Made by a program: the position numbers and the translations under genes | NCBI GenBank assembly: GCA_022486705.1 | Contig: JAKVKC010000017.1 | Location: forward strand, 1 to 58,851 | DNA length: 58,851 bases | Origin: Solobacterium sp. | GTDB taxonomy: Bacteria > Bacillota_I > Bacilli_A > Erysipelotrichales > Erysipelotrichaceae | Direction: 5' to 3' | Notes under the pieces: model-generated | The model's database searches: none | What the model was told of the DNA's origin: nothing | What the model saw: the letters and a program-made list of their open reading frames with translations, nothing else | Shown here: piece by piece, positions 27,486-35,280 of the stretch | How the letters are laid out: every line of letters starts with the position of its first letter | Numbering within the stretch: position 1 is the first letter of the stretch

Positions 27486-27521
27486 AAAAGTCCTCCTTTT
27501 AGCGCAAAAATCAGCGAATAT

Positions 27522-27550
27522 ATTATACCGGTATACCTATTAAAAGGCAA
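27522..27550 (-). promoter_or_regulatory. Promoter of secA
   Basis: TTGCCT (27545-27550), a 17-base spacer and TATAAT (27522-27527) on the minus strand. Confidence 0.75.
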
Positions 27551-27601
27551 TTTTACCCGCATATTCCTGCTCAGCGAGCCAACATTTCGTTAACTGCCCC
27601 C

Positions 27602-27629
27602 TTTACATGGATTGGATCTGTGCTATTCT
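27602..27629 (+). promoter_or_regulatory. Promoter of the three-gene cassette
   Basis: TTTACA (27602-27607), a 16-base spacer and an extended -10, TG-C-TATTCT (27624-27629). It is divergent from the secA promoter. Transcription should start near 27636, just before the long leader hairpin. Confidence 0.6.
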
Positions 27630-27642
27630 ATTTGAACAAATC

Positions 27643-27692
27643 AGTGTCCTCAGCAAGTTAGCAATCTTTTTGATTGCAGAAAAGAGGACACT
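27643..27692 (+). promoter_or_regulatory. Leader stem-loop hiding a ribosome-binding site
   Basis: The perfect nine-pair outer stem AGTGTCCTC/GAGGACACT encloses a second perfect stem GCAATC-TTTTT-GATTGC. The 3' arm of the outer stem contains the AGAGGA ribosome site of the gene at 27699, so the folded RNA would block translation. It could also be a weak terminator (TTCTTT follows). Confidence 0.6.
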
Positions 27693-27698
27693 TTCTTT

Positions 27699-27959
27699 AT
27701 GAAAAAATTAGTTGCCGAGTTTGAAGGAAAAGCACCGCACAGCTCCATGAGCCAGAATTTCAGTGTGTCAATTGACATCACCAACGAAGCTGCTCAGCAG
27801 TATGGCAAAGAAATGGACACTTCCAGTGAAGAGTTCTTCAATGGCACCATGCTGTTCCGCCTCAGCAAAATCGTTGACATTGCCCTTGGCATGCAGAAGC
27901 TCCAGCCATGCGGCATAGCCAGTTTTCATCTTGAAGATGATGATGAATTGAAGAACTGA
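27699..27959 (+). CDS. Small protein of unknown function (cassette gene 1)
   Basis: I do not recognise this 86-residue protein. It is soluble and acidic, with no membrane segment; the end HLEDDDELKN is strongly acidic. The middle (AQQYGKEMDTSSEEFF then LFRLSKIVDIALGM) is probably helical. A ribosome site (AAGAGGA) lies in the 3' arm of a strong leader hairpin. It is the first of three small plus-strand genes between the divergent secA and comFC genes. Codon use looks similar to neighbours. It is probably a real gene because of promoter, ribosome site and cassette context. Confidence 0.6.
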   Translation: MKKLVAEFEGKAPHSSMSQNFSVSIDITNEAAQQYGKEMDTSSEEFFNGTMLFRLSKIVDIALGMQKLQPCGIASFHLEDDDELKN

Positions 27960-28019
27960 TGTGAATGGCGGCACCTGACGCCTTTCATATTTCATTTATC
28001 ATGAGGAGACCAGCTGAAA

Positions 28020-28047
28020 AAATTTCTATCTATAGAAGGAGAATAAA
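28020..28047 (+). promoter_or_regulatory. Small stem-loop abutting the ribosome site of cassette gene 2
   Basis: TTCTA-TCTA-TAGAA is followed directly by AGGAGA and the ATG at 28048. A GGCG/CGCC hairpin at about 27965-27980 follows the previous stop. Together with the other two leaders this gives a stem-loop before each cassette gene. Confidence 0.45.
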
Positions 28048-28269
28048 ATGAGCAGGCAGAAATTCAAAAACAAAAAGCATCAGGCTTGCGCTTGGCCAGA
28101 AAAACCAAATGCAATTACGCAAATGGCACTGGCTGAAGCCGAGGATATATGCAAGCATCCCGAACGCTATCAGTCTTACAGCTCTGCCGAAGAATTATTT
28201 GCGGAACTAGACCGTCCCGCACATATTAAGAAAAAGCGCGGTTTCAATCGCAGAAAAAGGAACATATAG
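28048..28269 (+). CDS. Small basic protein of unknown function (cassette gene 2)
   Basis: A 73-residue protein with a very basic C-terminus (KKKRGFNRRKRN) and a basic N-terminus. The centre, MALAEAEDICKHPERYQSYS followed by SAEELFAELD, recalls the C-terminal half of RelB/DinJ-type antitoxins, but the ribbon-helix-helix part is missing and no RelE-like toxin follows. It may bind nucleic acid. A good AAGGAGA ribosome site stands before the ATG. The RelB resemblance is weak and only a suggestion. Confidence 0.6.
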   Translation: MSRQKFKNKKHQACAWPEKPNAITQMALAEAEDICKHPERYQSYSSAEELFAELDRPAHIKKKRGFNRRKRNI

Positions 28270-28283
28270 ATCATTCTCCGCAA

Positions 28284-28303
28284 GATGCATGTTTTTATGC
28301 ATC
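28284..28303 (+). promoter_or_regulatory. Stem-loop before the ribosome site of cassette gene 3
   Basis: Perfect GATGCAT-GTTTTT-ATGCATC, ending three bases before the GGAGG ribosome site of the gene at 28319. Confidence 0.55.
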
Positions 28304-28318
28304 AATGGAGGACATTTT

Positions 28319-28915
28319 ATGAAAAATGAAGTTGAAACTGAATTGGTCGCTGTTGAACATGGGAATCACGGTGATGTGCACTATGGTCACCGTATTTCTA
28401 GGTATCCATCCCTTGCTGCGGAGATTGCCTGCATGACGAATGAGGAGTCTCTCGAGAAAAAGCCAGGCGATCCTGGATTCATTTCTATTGAGCGCGTGCC
28501 AAAGATTGCCAGGCTCACCGTGATCTACGACTATGACCCGATGAGCGATGAAAAGAGACCGTTAGGCTATGCGGATCATGTCAACGAATGCTGGAAACAC
28601 GGAGATACCAAAACCGTCGATGTCTATGATCCTGTTTGGAATCTGGAACGTTTAGGGTACTTCCATAATGGATCCAGTATGGGCTGCAGCTATGATGCGG
28701 ATGCTTTTCAATCACTGATCCGCAATGAGTACACATCTTCTGAATCTATTCGCATGTCGAAATTAGATGAACTGTACCTTACCTATTCCTATCGGCCGAA
28801 ATTTGCTTGTTTGAATGATGATCCAGACTGTATTAAGAAAATGAATTTTGTGACCTTTGATGATGAGAAAGCAGATTTCCCTGTATATACTGTGAAACTG
28901 CACCGTCTGAAATGA
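28319..28915 (+). CDS. Protein of unknown function (cassette gene 3)
   Basis: I do not recognise this 198-residue protein. It is soluble, acidic, rich in Tyr, Asp and His, with no signal peptide or membrane segment. Conserved-looking features are EHGNHGDVHYGHR near the N-terminus, DYDPMSDEKRPLGYADHV in the middle and CLNDDPDCIKKM near the end; the His/Asp/Cys content would allow metal binding but nothing proves it. The start at 28319 is fixed by GGAGG; the frame opens further upstream without a ribosome site. No clear terminator follows; comFC converges on it. Confidence 0.65.
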   Translation: MKNEVETELVAVEHGNHGDVHYGHRISRYPSLAAEIACMTNEESLEKKPGDPGFISIERVPKIARLTVIYDYDPMSDEKRPLGYADHVNECWKHGDTKTVDVYDPVWNLERLGYFHNGSSMGCSYDADAFQSLIRNEYTSSESIRMSKLDELYLTYSYRPKFACLNDDPDCIKKMNFVTFDDEKADFPVYTVKLHRLK

Positions 28916-28940
28916 GAAGCATCTGGAAAACTGTACATTT

Positions 28941-29570
28941 TCACTCCCATTCTTCCTTCTTCTTCCACTTCTTTCCTTCATTGTCAGCCGCTGCTGCATA
29001 GATCAGAATATGGTGCTTTGTTCGATTCAGGCAATGCAGTGCTCCTTTGAGCGTTGCGCCCGTTGTAATGACATCATCGCAGAGCACGATCTTTTCTGGC
29101 AGTACAGCATCTTTCCGCAATGATATCTGCTCAGTGATCTTCTGTCTTCCGGCGTAATTCAATTCTTTCTGAACGGCGCTGGCATTCTTGATGAATGGTT
29201 CCATCATTGGAAGGCCTAAAGAAGCATACATCTCCATCAGATGCGAAAAGCCTCTTTCCTTTATCTTCTCTTCTGAGCTTGGCATCAGACATAAAGTCAT
29301 ACCGTGATATCTCCGCTGCAGTTTTCTGATCATCGGCTGCAGAAAAGCATCCTTCAGTGCTTCATCGCCGCATTCTTTATACTGGATCAAGCTTGTCGAG
29401 AATCCTTCCCGATATAAATAATCGCTGTCTGCCTGAATCCCATCAACATAGAAACACTGCGGATAATATTTCCATTGTTTTCGGCAAGTCAGGCAAAGCG
29501 GATCATCGCCAAACAGAATATCGCGGATACTGCATTCCCCTAGTTCCCGTCCGCACATCAGGCACCGCAT
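28941..29570 (-). CDS. comFC: ComF family phosphoribosyltransferase-like protein
   Basis: A 209-residue competence protein, required with ComFA for DNA uptake in transformable Firmicutes. The N-terminal zinc finger has Cys pairs in CLMCGRE and CLTCRK. The phosphoribosyltransferase domain ends with the PRPP loop VLCDDVITTGATL. The start at 29570 has AGGAGG ten bases upstream and lies inside the end of comFA (13-base overlap), so the two are coupled. The longer frame to 29603 lacks support. Confidence 0.9.
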   Translation of the reverse strand: MRCLMCGRELGECSIRDILFGDDPLCLTCRKQWKYYPQCFYVDGIQADSDYLYREGFSTSLIQYKECGDEALKDAFLQPMIRKLQRRYHGMTLCLMPSSEEKIKERGFSHLMEMYASLGLPMMEPFIKNASAVQKELNYAGRQKITEQISLRKDAVLPEKIVLCDDVITTGATLKGALHCLNRTKHHILIYAAAADNEGKKWKKKEEWE

Positions 29571-30706
29571 GATGCATTTGCCTCCTGCAGGCTCCGTACG
29601 CATTTTTCGCAGAGCTCGCTCTTTTCACTGCATAGGAACAGGACATCTCCATAAGGGTCTTCAAAAGATCTTCCTGCTCTGCCAGCCATCTGGATCAGAC
29701 CAGCTTCATCAAAGATACTGTGATCTGCTTCATAGACACAGATATCTGCCCGCGGGATCGTCACGCCTCTTTCCAATACTGTCGTCGCCACGATGACACT
29801 GTGCTCCTTGGTACGGAAAGATGAGATAACAGCGTCCCTTTCTTCTGTCTTTGAAGTGCACACTGCACAGTCATACAGAAAGGATAAGAAAAGATGCAGA
29901 CGCTTGGCTTCCGCAATGGTAGGCACAAAGATCATCCGCGGGTGATCCTCATGAACTTCCAGCCATCGCAGAAGATGGAACAGCAGGATTCCTTTCGGTC
30001 CCACCCGGATCTTCGGTACGGGGATCGGCTTGCCATGCGGCCGCTGATTCAGGGTCAGACAGATCATCGTTCCTTCTCTGACCTGCTTCATCAGTTCGTC
30101 ATCCGGGGTAGCTGTCAGATAAATACTGTGTCCCCGACAGGCCGTCTTTGCGATGCCATGCAGCACTTCGCTGCCGCGGAAAGGAAACGCATCCGGTTCA
30201 TCAAGGATCAAGAGATCAAAAGCATCATAGTAACGATACAGCTGATGTGTCGTACAGACGATCAGGTCGCCATCTGTGACAGCAGTATATCCTTGACATA
30301 CAGGAACAACATTCGCATTCACGAAATATTTCTGCAGACGTTCAGCTACTTCCAATACGACCTGCCGCCGGGAAATCGCAAAGCACACTTTCAAATGATG
30401 CTTCAGGAACATTGCGATGGCACCAATCGAAATTTCCGTTTTGCCAGCTCCGCAGCAGCATCGCAAGAGCACATCATACCTGACAATATTTTTCATGCAT
30501 GCATCGCTGATCATCTTCTGCTGTTCTGTCAATGGATACGTCAGGACATACTCTTCGCTGTTCTCTCGCACTGCCGCTAGAACAGCAGGATCTTTTTCTT
30601 CTTCGATCATCGCTCTGCCGAAAGAAATACATTTTCGACAGTACCATCCTGCGGTTCCATGGTAGAAATAAGCGGGGTCTTCATTCAGGCATCTTGGACA
30701 TCTCAT
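29558..30706 (-). CDS. comFA: ComFA-type DNA helicase
   Basis: An ATP-driven DNA translocase on the inner face of the membrane during natural transformation. It has 382 residues, shorter than the ~460 of Bacillus. It starts with a four-Cys zinc finger (CPRCLN, YCRKC). Walker A is CCGAGKTEIS, Walker B ILDEPD, then LTATP (motif III) and QMAGRAGRSFEDPYG (motif VI). The ATG at 30706 has AAAGGG only one base away, too close for a normal ribosome site, and lies five bases past a TATAAA box; the message may be leaderless. Confidence 0.9.
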   Translation of the reverse strand: MRCPRCLNEDPAYFYHGTAGWYCRKCISFGRAMIEEEKDPAVLAAVRENSEEYVLTYPLTEQQKMISDACMKNIVRYDVLLRCCCGAGKTEISIGAIAMFLKHHLKVCFAISRRQVVLEVAERLQKYFVNANVVPVCQGYTAVTDGDLIVCTTHQLYRYYDAFDLLILDEPDAFPFRGSEVLHGIAKTACRGHSIYLTATPDDELMKQVREGTMICLTLNQRPHGKPIPVPKIRVGPKGILLFHLLRWLEVHEDHPRMIFVPTIAEAKRLHLFLSFLYDCAVCTSKTEERDAVISSFRTKEHSVIVATTVLERGVTIPRADICVYEADHSIFDEAGLIQMAGRAGRSFEDPYGDVLFLCSEKSELCEKCVRSLQEANASCGA

Positions 30707-30711
30707 ACCCT

Positions 30712-30741
30712 TTTATACGCGGCTGCGCTTCTCTTTCTCAA
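30712..30741 (-). promoter_or_regulatory. comFA promoter, leaderless arrangement
   Basis: TTGAGA (30736-30741), an 18-base spacer and TATAAA (30712-30717) on the minus strand. Only five bases separate the -10 from the comFA ATG. The -35 overlaps the T run of the ispD terminator. Confidence 0.55.
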
Positions 30742-30768
30742 AAAAAGTCCATTTTTCAATGAACTTTT
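30738..30768 (-). terminator. Terminator of ispD
   Basis: The stem AAAAGTTCAT/ATGGACTTTT (one G-U) is followed by a T run on the minus strand. It overlaps the ispD stop codon. Confidence 0.88.
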
Positions 30769-31408
30769 ATTTCAGATCTTCTGGGGTTGTGATCTTAATA
30801 TTCTCATAGCTTCCTTCGACTGCTTTAATTCGGACATCAGAATACCGTTCCACTAAGGAAGCATCATCCGTACCGACAAATCCATCTGCCAGCGCTTTTT
30901 CCATGCATTGCAGGATCAATTCGGTATTGAATACCTGCGGTGTCTGTGCCGCGGCCAAAGAAGAACGTTCATATGTCTCTTTCACATAGCCGTCTTCCAC
31001 TTTTTTGATTGTATCTTTGCATGGCACCGTCAGCAGACAGGCATGTTCATTCTCCATTGTCTTCTTCAGATCATCTAAATTCTTCTGAGAAAGATACGGT
31101 CTGGCTCCATCATGGATCATTACGATATCTCCAATGACGGCCTGCAGGCCATTGTGCACGCTTTCCTGACGTGTTTTTCCGCCGGCACACAGTACGACTC
31201 TGCCCGAGAATCTCTTGGTCATGCGATGCCTGTATTCCTTTGCGTCAGTCACAACGATCACCTGCCGGCAGTCTGGATCCTGCATGAAAACATTGACGGT
31301 CTTTTCTAAGATCATTTCACCGCTGCTCAGTTTGGCATAAACTTTATTAAAGCCAAGCTTCATCCGCGATCCATTTCCGGCTGCTACGATCAATGCGCTG
31401 TATTCCAT
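30767..31408 (-). CDS. ispD: 2-C-methyl-D-erythritol 4-phosphate cytidylyltransferase
   Basis: The third step of the MEP isoprenoid pathway: joins CTP and methylerythritol phosphate. It has 213 residues. The nucleotide loop is VAAGNGSRMKLGFNKVY, which departs from the usual GSGTRM-PKQ by having N-K in place of P-K. The substrate-binding motifs IHDGARPYLS and LAAAQTPQVF follow. The start at 31408 has AAAGGGG upstream; the frame to 31441 does not. It is a single gene between two terminators. Confidence 0.92.
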   Translation of the reverse strand: MEYSALIVAAGNGSRMKLGFNKVYAKLSSGEMILEKTVNVFMQDPDCRQVIVVTDAKEYRHRMTKRFSGRVVLCAGGKTRQESVHNGLQAVIGDIVMIHDGARPYLSQKNLDDLKKTMENEHACLLTVPCKDTIKKVEDGYVKETYERSSLAAAQTPQVFNTELILQCMEKALADGFVGTDDASLVERYSDVRIKAVEGSYENIKITTPEDLK

Positions 31409-31455
31409 GCCATCCCCTTTGTTGTATCCATTAAAGCACAATTCTGATTGAAGTG

Positions 31456-31483
31456 AAAAAAAATCTCCTGGAATCAGGAGATC
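31456..31483 (-). terminator. Terminator of the small export protein gene
   Basis: The stem ATCTCCTG/CAGGAGAT has a four-base loop and is followed by eight T on the minus strand. The stop codon lies in the stem. Confidence 0.92.
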
Positions 31484-31965
31484 AAAGCACCCATAAAACC
31501 ATAAGATACAATTGTCATGATCACCGCGGCCAAGAAGACGCCAAGCAGGATGGATAAAGAAGCTTTCTTCAGATCCATATCAAATAAAGCAGCTACCAAG
31601 GAACCTGTCCAGGCACCAGTGCCCGGCAGCGGAATGCCAACGAACAGAGCCAATCCCCAGAAACCGAATCTTTCAATCTTCGGTCTGTTCTTATCTGCTT
31701 TCTTTTCGACCCATTCAGCCAATTTGGAGAAATGATGGTCGCTCAGCCAATGCAGAAATTTTTTGATACCAAGCAGAATGAACGGAATTGGCAGTATATT
31801 TCCTACAACGCACCAGAAGACACCGGACCAAAGCGGCATATTCAGCATTCTGGCTAAGATCAGTCCGCCTCTTTCTTCAATCAAAGGAATCATTGAGACC
31901 AGGAATACCGACAGCCAATTCGGCAGCATCACATGTGCCGCCCACCAAATAACAAAAGACTCCAT
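31474..31965 (-). CDS. Small multidrug export-type membrane protein (COG2426 family)
   Basis: A 163-residue membrane protein with four to five hydrophobic segments. The family pattern is visible: SMIPLIEERGGLILA in the first half and FVGIPLPGTGAWTGSLVA in the second, each a re-entrant-like PL/PG element. Proteins of this family are annotated as small multidrug export proteins, but their true function is unclear. AAAAGGAG precedes the ATG and a TTGCAG/TATAGT promoter lies upstream. Confidence 0.87.
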   Translation of the reverse strand: MESFVIWWAAHVMLPNWLSVFLVSMIPLIEERGGLILARMLNMPLWSGVFWCVVGNILPIPFILLGIKKFLHWLSDHHFSKLAEWVEKKADKNRPKIERFGFWGLALFVGIPLPGTGAWTGSLVAALFDMDLKKASLSILLGVFLAAVIMTIVSYGFMGALIS

Positions 31966-31992
31966 TGCATTCTCCTTTTATACGACCCGTGT

Positions 31993-32021
31993 ACTATATC
32001 ATAGTGCGAAATTCACTGCAA
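31993..32021 (-). promoter_or_regulatory. Promoter of the small export protein gene
   Basis: TTGCAG (32016-32021), a 17-base spacer and TATAGT (31993-31998) on the minus strand. Confidence 0.6.
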
Positions 32022-32074
32022 ACCAATCCGGCAGCAGGTGTTTCAAAAACTAGTGACTTGAGTGAAAAAGATTG

Positions 32075-32103
32075 TTGACACAGGTATATCGTTGGGGTAT
32101 TAT
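32075..32103 (+). promoter_or_regulatory. Promoter of the tRNA-Ile/tRNA-Ala pair
   Basis: TTGACA (32075-32080), a 17-base spacer and TATTAT (32098-32103), 20 bases before the first tRNA. Confidence 0.85.
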
Positions 32104-32123
32104 AAACAAGCAGTCGATGAAAC

Positions 32124-32200
32124 GGGCCTGTAGCTCAGGTGGCTAGAGCGCACCCCTGATAAGGGTGAGGTCGTTGGTTCAAGTCCATTCAGGCCCACCA
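32124..32200 (+). tRNA. tRNA-Ile (anticodon GAT)
   Basis: A complete cloverleaf with acceptor stem GGGCCTG/CAGGCCC, anticodon stem CACCC/GGGTG around CTGATAA (GAT), and CCA encoded at 32198-32200. It decodes AUC/AUU. It is paired with tRNA-Ala(TGC), the combination common in rRNA spacers, but here no rRNA is adjacent. Confidence 0.97.
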
Positions 32201-32217
32201 TTCCATTGACTATGTAT

Positions 32218-32290
32218 GGGGTTATAGCTCAGCTGGGAGAGCACCTGCTTTGCAAGCAGGGGGTCAGGAGTTCGATCCTCCTTAGCTCCA
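32218..32290 (+). tRNA. tRNA-Ala (anticodon TGC)
   Basis: A 73-base cloverleaf with acceptor GGGGTTA/TAGCTCC including the alanine identity pair G3-U70, and anticodon stem CCTGC/GCAGG around TTTGCAA. CCA is not encoded, unlike its neighbour. Both tRNAs are probably made from one transcript. Confidence 0.97.
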
Positions 32291-32296
32291 CTCAAT

Positions 32297-32326
32297 AAAC
32301 AGACAATGAAAGTTGTCTGTTTTTTT
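32297..32326 (+). terminator. Terminator of the tRNA pair
   Basis: The stem AAACAGACAA/TTGTCTGTTT has a six-base loop and is followed by a T run. Confidence 0.92.
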
Positions 32327-32372
32327 CTGTTTTTCAGCAGATTTTGCGATACTCTAAAGATGAGGTGAATGT

Positions 32373-33359
32373 ATGACAGTACTGAAGAAAATCAAAATAC
32401 AGGATATTGAAGGATTTCATCTTGGAAATGCTGAATATTCTGAAGCAGGCACCGGCTGTACGGTGATCCTGCCGGAAAAGAAAACACTCTGCGGGGCAGA
32501 TGTGCGCGGGGGTGCACCAGCAAGCAGAGAAAGTGCTCTGCTGAGCCCTTTAGCAGCCAATGACGGAGTACATGCCGTACTGCTGTCCGGCGGTTCAGCA
32601 TATGGCTTAGATGCAGCTGGAGGCATCATGCAGTATTTAGAAAAGAAAGGCATTGGTTTCCCCGTCGGCGGCGGGACCGTTGTACCGATCGTATGTGCAT
32701 CCTGCATTCTGGATCTGGGATGCGGAAGTGCAGAAGTACGCCCTGACGCTGCCTTGGGCAGACAGGCGTGCATCAATGCAGAGAATGATAACTATCAGGA
32801 TGGCTGCTATGGTGCCGGCACCGGTGCTACCTGCGGCAAATTCAGCGGTATGGAATATATGATGAAAAGCGGCATTGGTTCCGCTGCCTATCAGATCGGA
32901 GATCTCAAAGTCGGTGCCGTTGTCTGCGTCAACTGTGCAGGCGATGTCTATGATGCTGGCACCGGCAGAAAGATTGCTGGCGCATATCAGACAAAGAATC
33001 ATACATGGATCGACAGTGAAGAAGCCCTGTATGCTTCCTTGACCAATGTATCTATGGGCGCCAATACAACGATCGGTGCGATCCTGACAAATGCTTCCTT
33101 TACAAAGACAGAACTGACAAAGATCGCCGGCATGGCGCATGACGGTCTGGCCCGATCCATTCGGCCGATCCATACGATGTATGATGGCGATACGCTGTAT
33201 GCACTTGGAACAGGCAGGATCAAAGCCGATCTCAATCTCGTCGGCACCTTAGCCGCCAAAGCAGCCTCAACTGCCATCACCAATGCCATTGAAAGCTCCG
33301 TTTCCTTATTTGGCATTCCATCCGCGGCAGATATACAGAAGGACAAAGCTCATGAATAA
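32373..33359 (+). CDS. P1-family (S58, DmpA-like) peptidase
   Basis: A 328-residue N-terminal-nucleophile aminopeptidase that matures by self-cleavage. The cleavage region is GANTTIGAILTNASFTKTEL, with the new N-terminal nucleophile expected at Thr232. The N-terminal part shows GADVRGGAPASRE and LSGGSAYGLDAAGG, typical of the family. It is cytoplasmic, with no signal peptide. Its last eight bases overlap the start of the GH28 gene, which implies coupling. The peptide substrate is unknown. Confidence 0.9.
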   Translation: MTVLKKIKIQDIEGFHLGNAEYSEAGTGCTVILPEKKTLCGADVRGGAPASRESALLSPLAANDGVHAVLLSGGSAYGLDAAGGIMQYLEKKGIGFPVGGGTVVPIVCASCILDLGCGSAEVRPDAALGRQACINAENDNYQDGCYGAGTGATCGKFSGMEYMMKSGIGSAAYQIGDLKVGAVVCVNCAGDVYDAGTGRKIAGAYQTKNHTWIDSEEALYASLTNVSMGANTTIGAILTNASFTKTELTKIAGMAHDGLARSIRPIHTMYDGDTLYALGTGRIKADLNLVGTLAAKAASTAITNAIESSVSLFGIPSAADIQKDKAHE

Positions 33360-34794
33360 TGATTTTCATTTTGAAACAACAGATCGCGATGTATCGATCT
33401 GGCGTGAACCATCGTTGACAGAAGCCAAAGACATTCATGTCACCTTTCTTGACAGACAGTACATTGCCGCAAACAATCATATTGAATTCTATGATCTGAA
33501 AGCAGATACGGCTTATGATATCCTGCTGAATGATCAGAACTATTCTTTCCATACCCTGCCAGCCAAGCGGCTCATTGATGTTACCAAAGAGCCTTACAAT
33601 GCAGAACCAGGCTGTCTCTGTACAGAAGCACTGCAGCATGCATGCGATGACTGCGATGAGACCAGTACCGTCTATATCCCGCAGGGCGTCTTTCTGACAG
33701 GTGCTTTGAATATGCACAGCCATTCATCCATGTATTTGGAAAAGGGAGCTGTTCTGCAGGGCAGTGAAGAACCATCTGATTATGAGCCAAGGATCCTGTC
33801 CCGCTTTGAAGGCACCGAAAGAATGTGCTATCGCAGCCTGCTGAATCTGGGCCATCTCGATCACACTGCCGGTCCGAACTGCACCGATGTACTGATCTAT
33901 GGGCGCGGCGAGATCCGCGGCGGCGGTTTCCCGCTTGCTCAGAAATGCGCTGCTGTCGAGAAAGAGAATCTCAAGTCATATATGCAGGATCATCCGGAAG
34001 AGGTCGCTGCCTGTGAAAATGAGAATACGATTTCCTATCGATGCCGCGGCAGACTGATCAATCTGTCCAACTGCAAGAATATACGCATCACCGGTCTGAC
34101 CCTGGGCTATGGTCCATCCTGGAACATCCATATGATCTATTCTGAAAATATCATTACCGATCACTGCCGCATTCTTTCTGAAGGTGTGTGGAATGGCGAT
34201 GGCTGGGATCCTGACAGCAGTGAGAACTGCCTTCTGTATGCATGCATATTCCATACGGAAGATGATTCTGTTGCTATCAAGTCTGGGAAAAATCCTGAAG
34301 GCAACCTGATCGGCCGGCCGACAAAGCATATCCGCATATTTGACTGCATATCGCAATACGGTCATGGCATCTGCATCGGCAGTGAAATGTCCGGCGGGGT
34401 TGAAGATGTCCAGATTGCCGACTGCAGTCTGGAACATACCATGTGCGGCATCGAGATCAAGGCAACAAAAAAACGCGGCGGCTATGTCAGACAGATTGCC
34501 GCAGCCAGGTGCACCGTCGGCCATGTGCAGATCCACGATGTTGCTTACAATGATGACGGTATCGCAGACAGCAGTGTACCGCAGCTGAAAGACTTTTCTT
34601 TCCATGATCTCAGGCTGACCGGTCGATACTATGGTGCAGATCATCATTGGTATGACTGTTCCAGCATCCTGATCCATGGCTTTGATGCCCAGCATCCTAT
34701 CCAGGATATTCTCTTTGAGCATTCTGAGATCCTGCAGCATAATGATCTGCCGATCGAGGATATCAAATATTGCATAAACTATCATAAACAATAA
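33352..34794 (+). CDS. GH28 family glycoside hydrolase (polygalacturonase-like)
   Basis: A 480-residue right-handed beta-helix enzyme. GH28 catalytic motifs appear in order: NGDGWDPDS (281-289, in place of NTDG), DDSVAIKSGK near 304-313 holding two Asp, GHGICIGSE near 337, and IEIKATKKRGG with the RIK-like substrate residues. No signal peptide is present, so it should act inside the cell on imported galacturonide or rhamnogalacturonan fragments. The start at 33352 is fixed by AAGGAC and overlaps the peptidase stop. Confidence 0.9.
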   Translation: MNNDFHFETTDRDVSIWREPSLTEAKDIHVTFLDRQYIAANNHIEFYDLKADTAYDILLNDQNYSFHTLPAKRLIDVTKEPYNAEPGCLCTEALQHACDDCDETSTVYIPQGVFLTGALNMHSHSSMYLEKGAVLQGSEEPSDYEPRILSRFEGTERMCYRSLLNLGHLDHTAGPNCTDVLIYGRGEIRGGGFPLAQKCAAVEKENLKSYMQDHPEEVAACENENTISYRCRGRLINLSNCKNIRITGLTLGYGPSWNIHMIYSENIITDHCRILSEGVWNGDGWDPDSSENCLLYACIFHTEDDSVAIKSGKNPEGNLIGRPTKHIRIFDCISQYGHGICIGSEMSGGVEDVQIADCSLEHTMCGIEIKATKKRGGYVRQIAAARCTVGHVQIHDVAYNDDGIADSSVPQLKDFSFHDLRLTGRYYGADHHWYDCSSILIHGFDAQHPIQDILFEHSEILQHNDLPIEDIKYCINYHKQ

Positions 34795-34826
34795 AAAAAG
34801 CTCTGGAAATATCCAGAACTTTTTCT
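34794..34826. terminator. Bidirectional terminator between GH28 and rpsI
   Basis: The stem AAAAAGCTCTGGA/TCCAGAACTTTTT (one C-A mismatch) has a four-base loop with A/T tracts on both sides, so it works for both converging genes. Confidence 0.85.
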
Positions 34827-34857
34827 TTGAACCATCTGCAGTACAGATCCAGAGCGA

Positions 34858-35265
34858 TTAACGCTTTGAGAACTGCGGTGCTCTTCTCGCACCCTTTAAG
34901 CCGTACTTCTTTCTTTCCTTCATACGTGAATCACGTGTGAGGAAACCAGCCTTCTTCAGAACAGCTCTGTAATCAGCGCTTGCCTCAAGAAGTGCACGGG
35001 AGATACCATGACGCATAGCGCCTGCCTGGCCTGCATATCCGCCGCCGGCGACGTTGATCTTGATATCAAACTGATCCTTTGTTTCGGTCAAGACAAGCGG
35101 TGAGTTGACCATCATTCTCAGTGTTGCCTGAGGGAGATACTCATCCAATGTCTTTCCATTGACTGTGATGTTTCCTGTGCCCGGAGTCATAAAGACACGG
35201 GCAACGGACTCCTTACGGCGTCCTGTTCCGACATAAGTTACTGTCTTCTTCTTAGCTGTAGCCAT
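34858..35265 (-). CDS. rpsI: Small ribosomal subunit protein uS9
   Basis: A 135-residue ribosomal protein. It has the family start [16 protein letters not shown], the loop [20 protein letters not shown], and the invariant tail RRAPQFSKR, which reaches the P-site tRNA. It is the second gene of rplM-rpsI, 15 bases after rplM. Confidence 0.98.
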   Translation of the reverse strand: MATAKKKTVTYVGTGRRKESVARVFMTPGTGNITVNGKTLDEYLPQATLRMMVNSPLVLTETKDQFDIKINVAGGGYAGQAGAMRHGISRALLEASADYRAVLKKAGFLTRDSRMKERKKYGLKGARRAPQFSKR

Positions 35266-35280
35266 CTGTCCCTATCCTCC

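Noticed and set aside
28048-28915. Genes 2 and 3 of the cassette as a RelB/RelE toxin-antitoxin pair
   Set aside because: Gene 2 has only a faint RelB-like stretch without the DNA-binding half, and gene 3 (198 residues) is far longer than RelE and has no RelE-like pattern.
29894-30580. 228-codon open frame on plus opposite comFA
   Set aside because: Shadow of comFA: no recognisable domain, no ribosome site.
33976-34791. 271-codon open frame on minus opposite the GH28 gene
   Set aside because: It is antisense to all GH28 motifs, and its composition is typical of an antisense frame.
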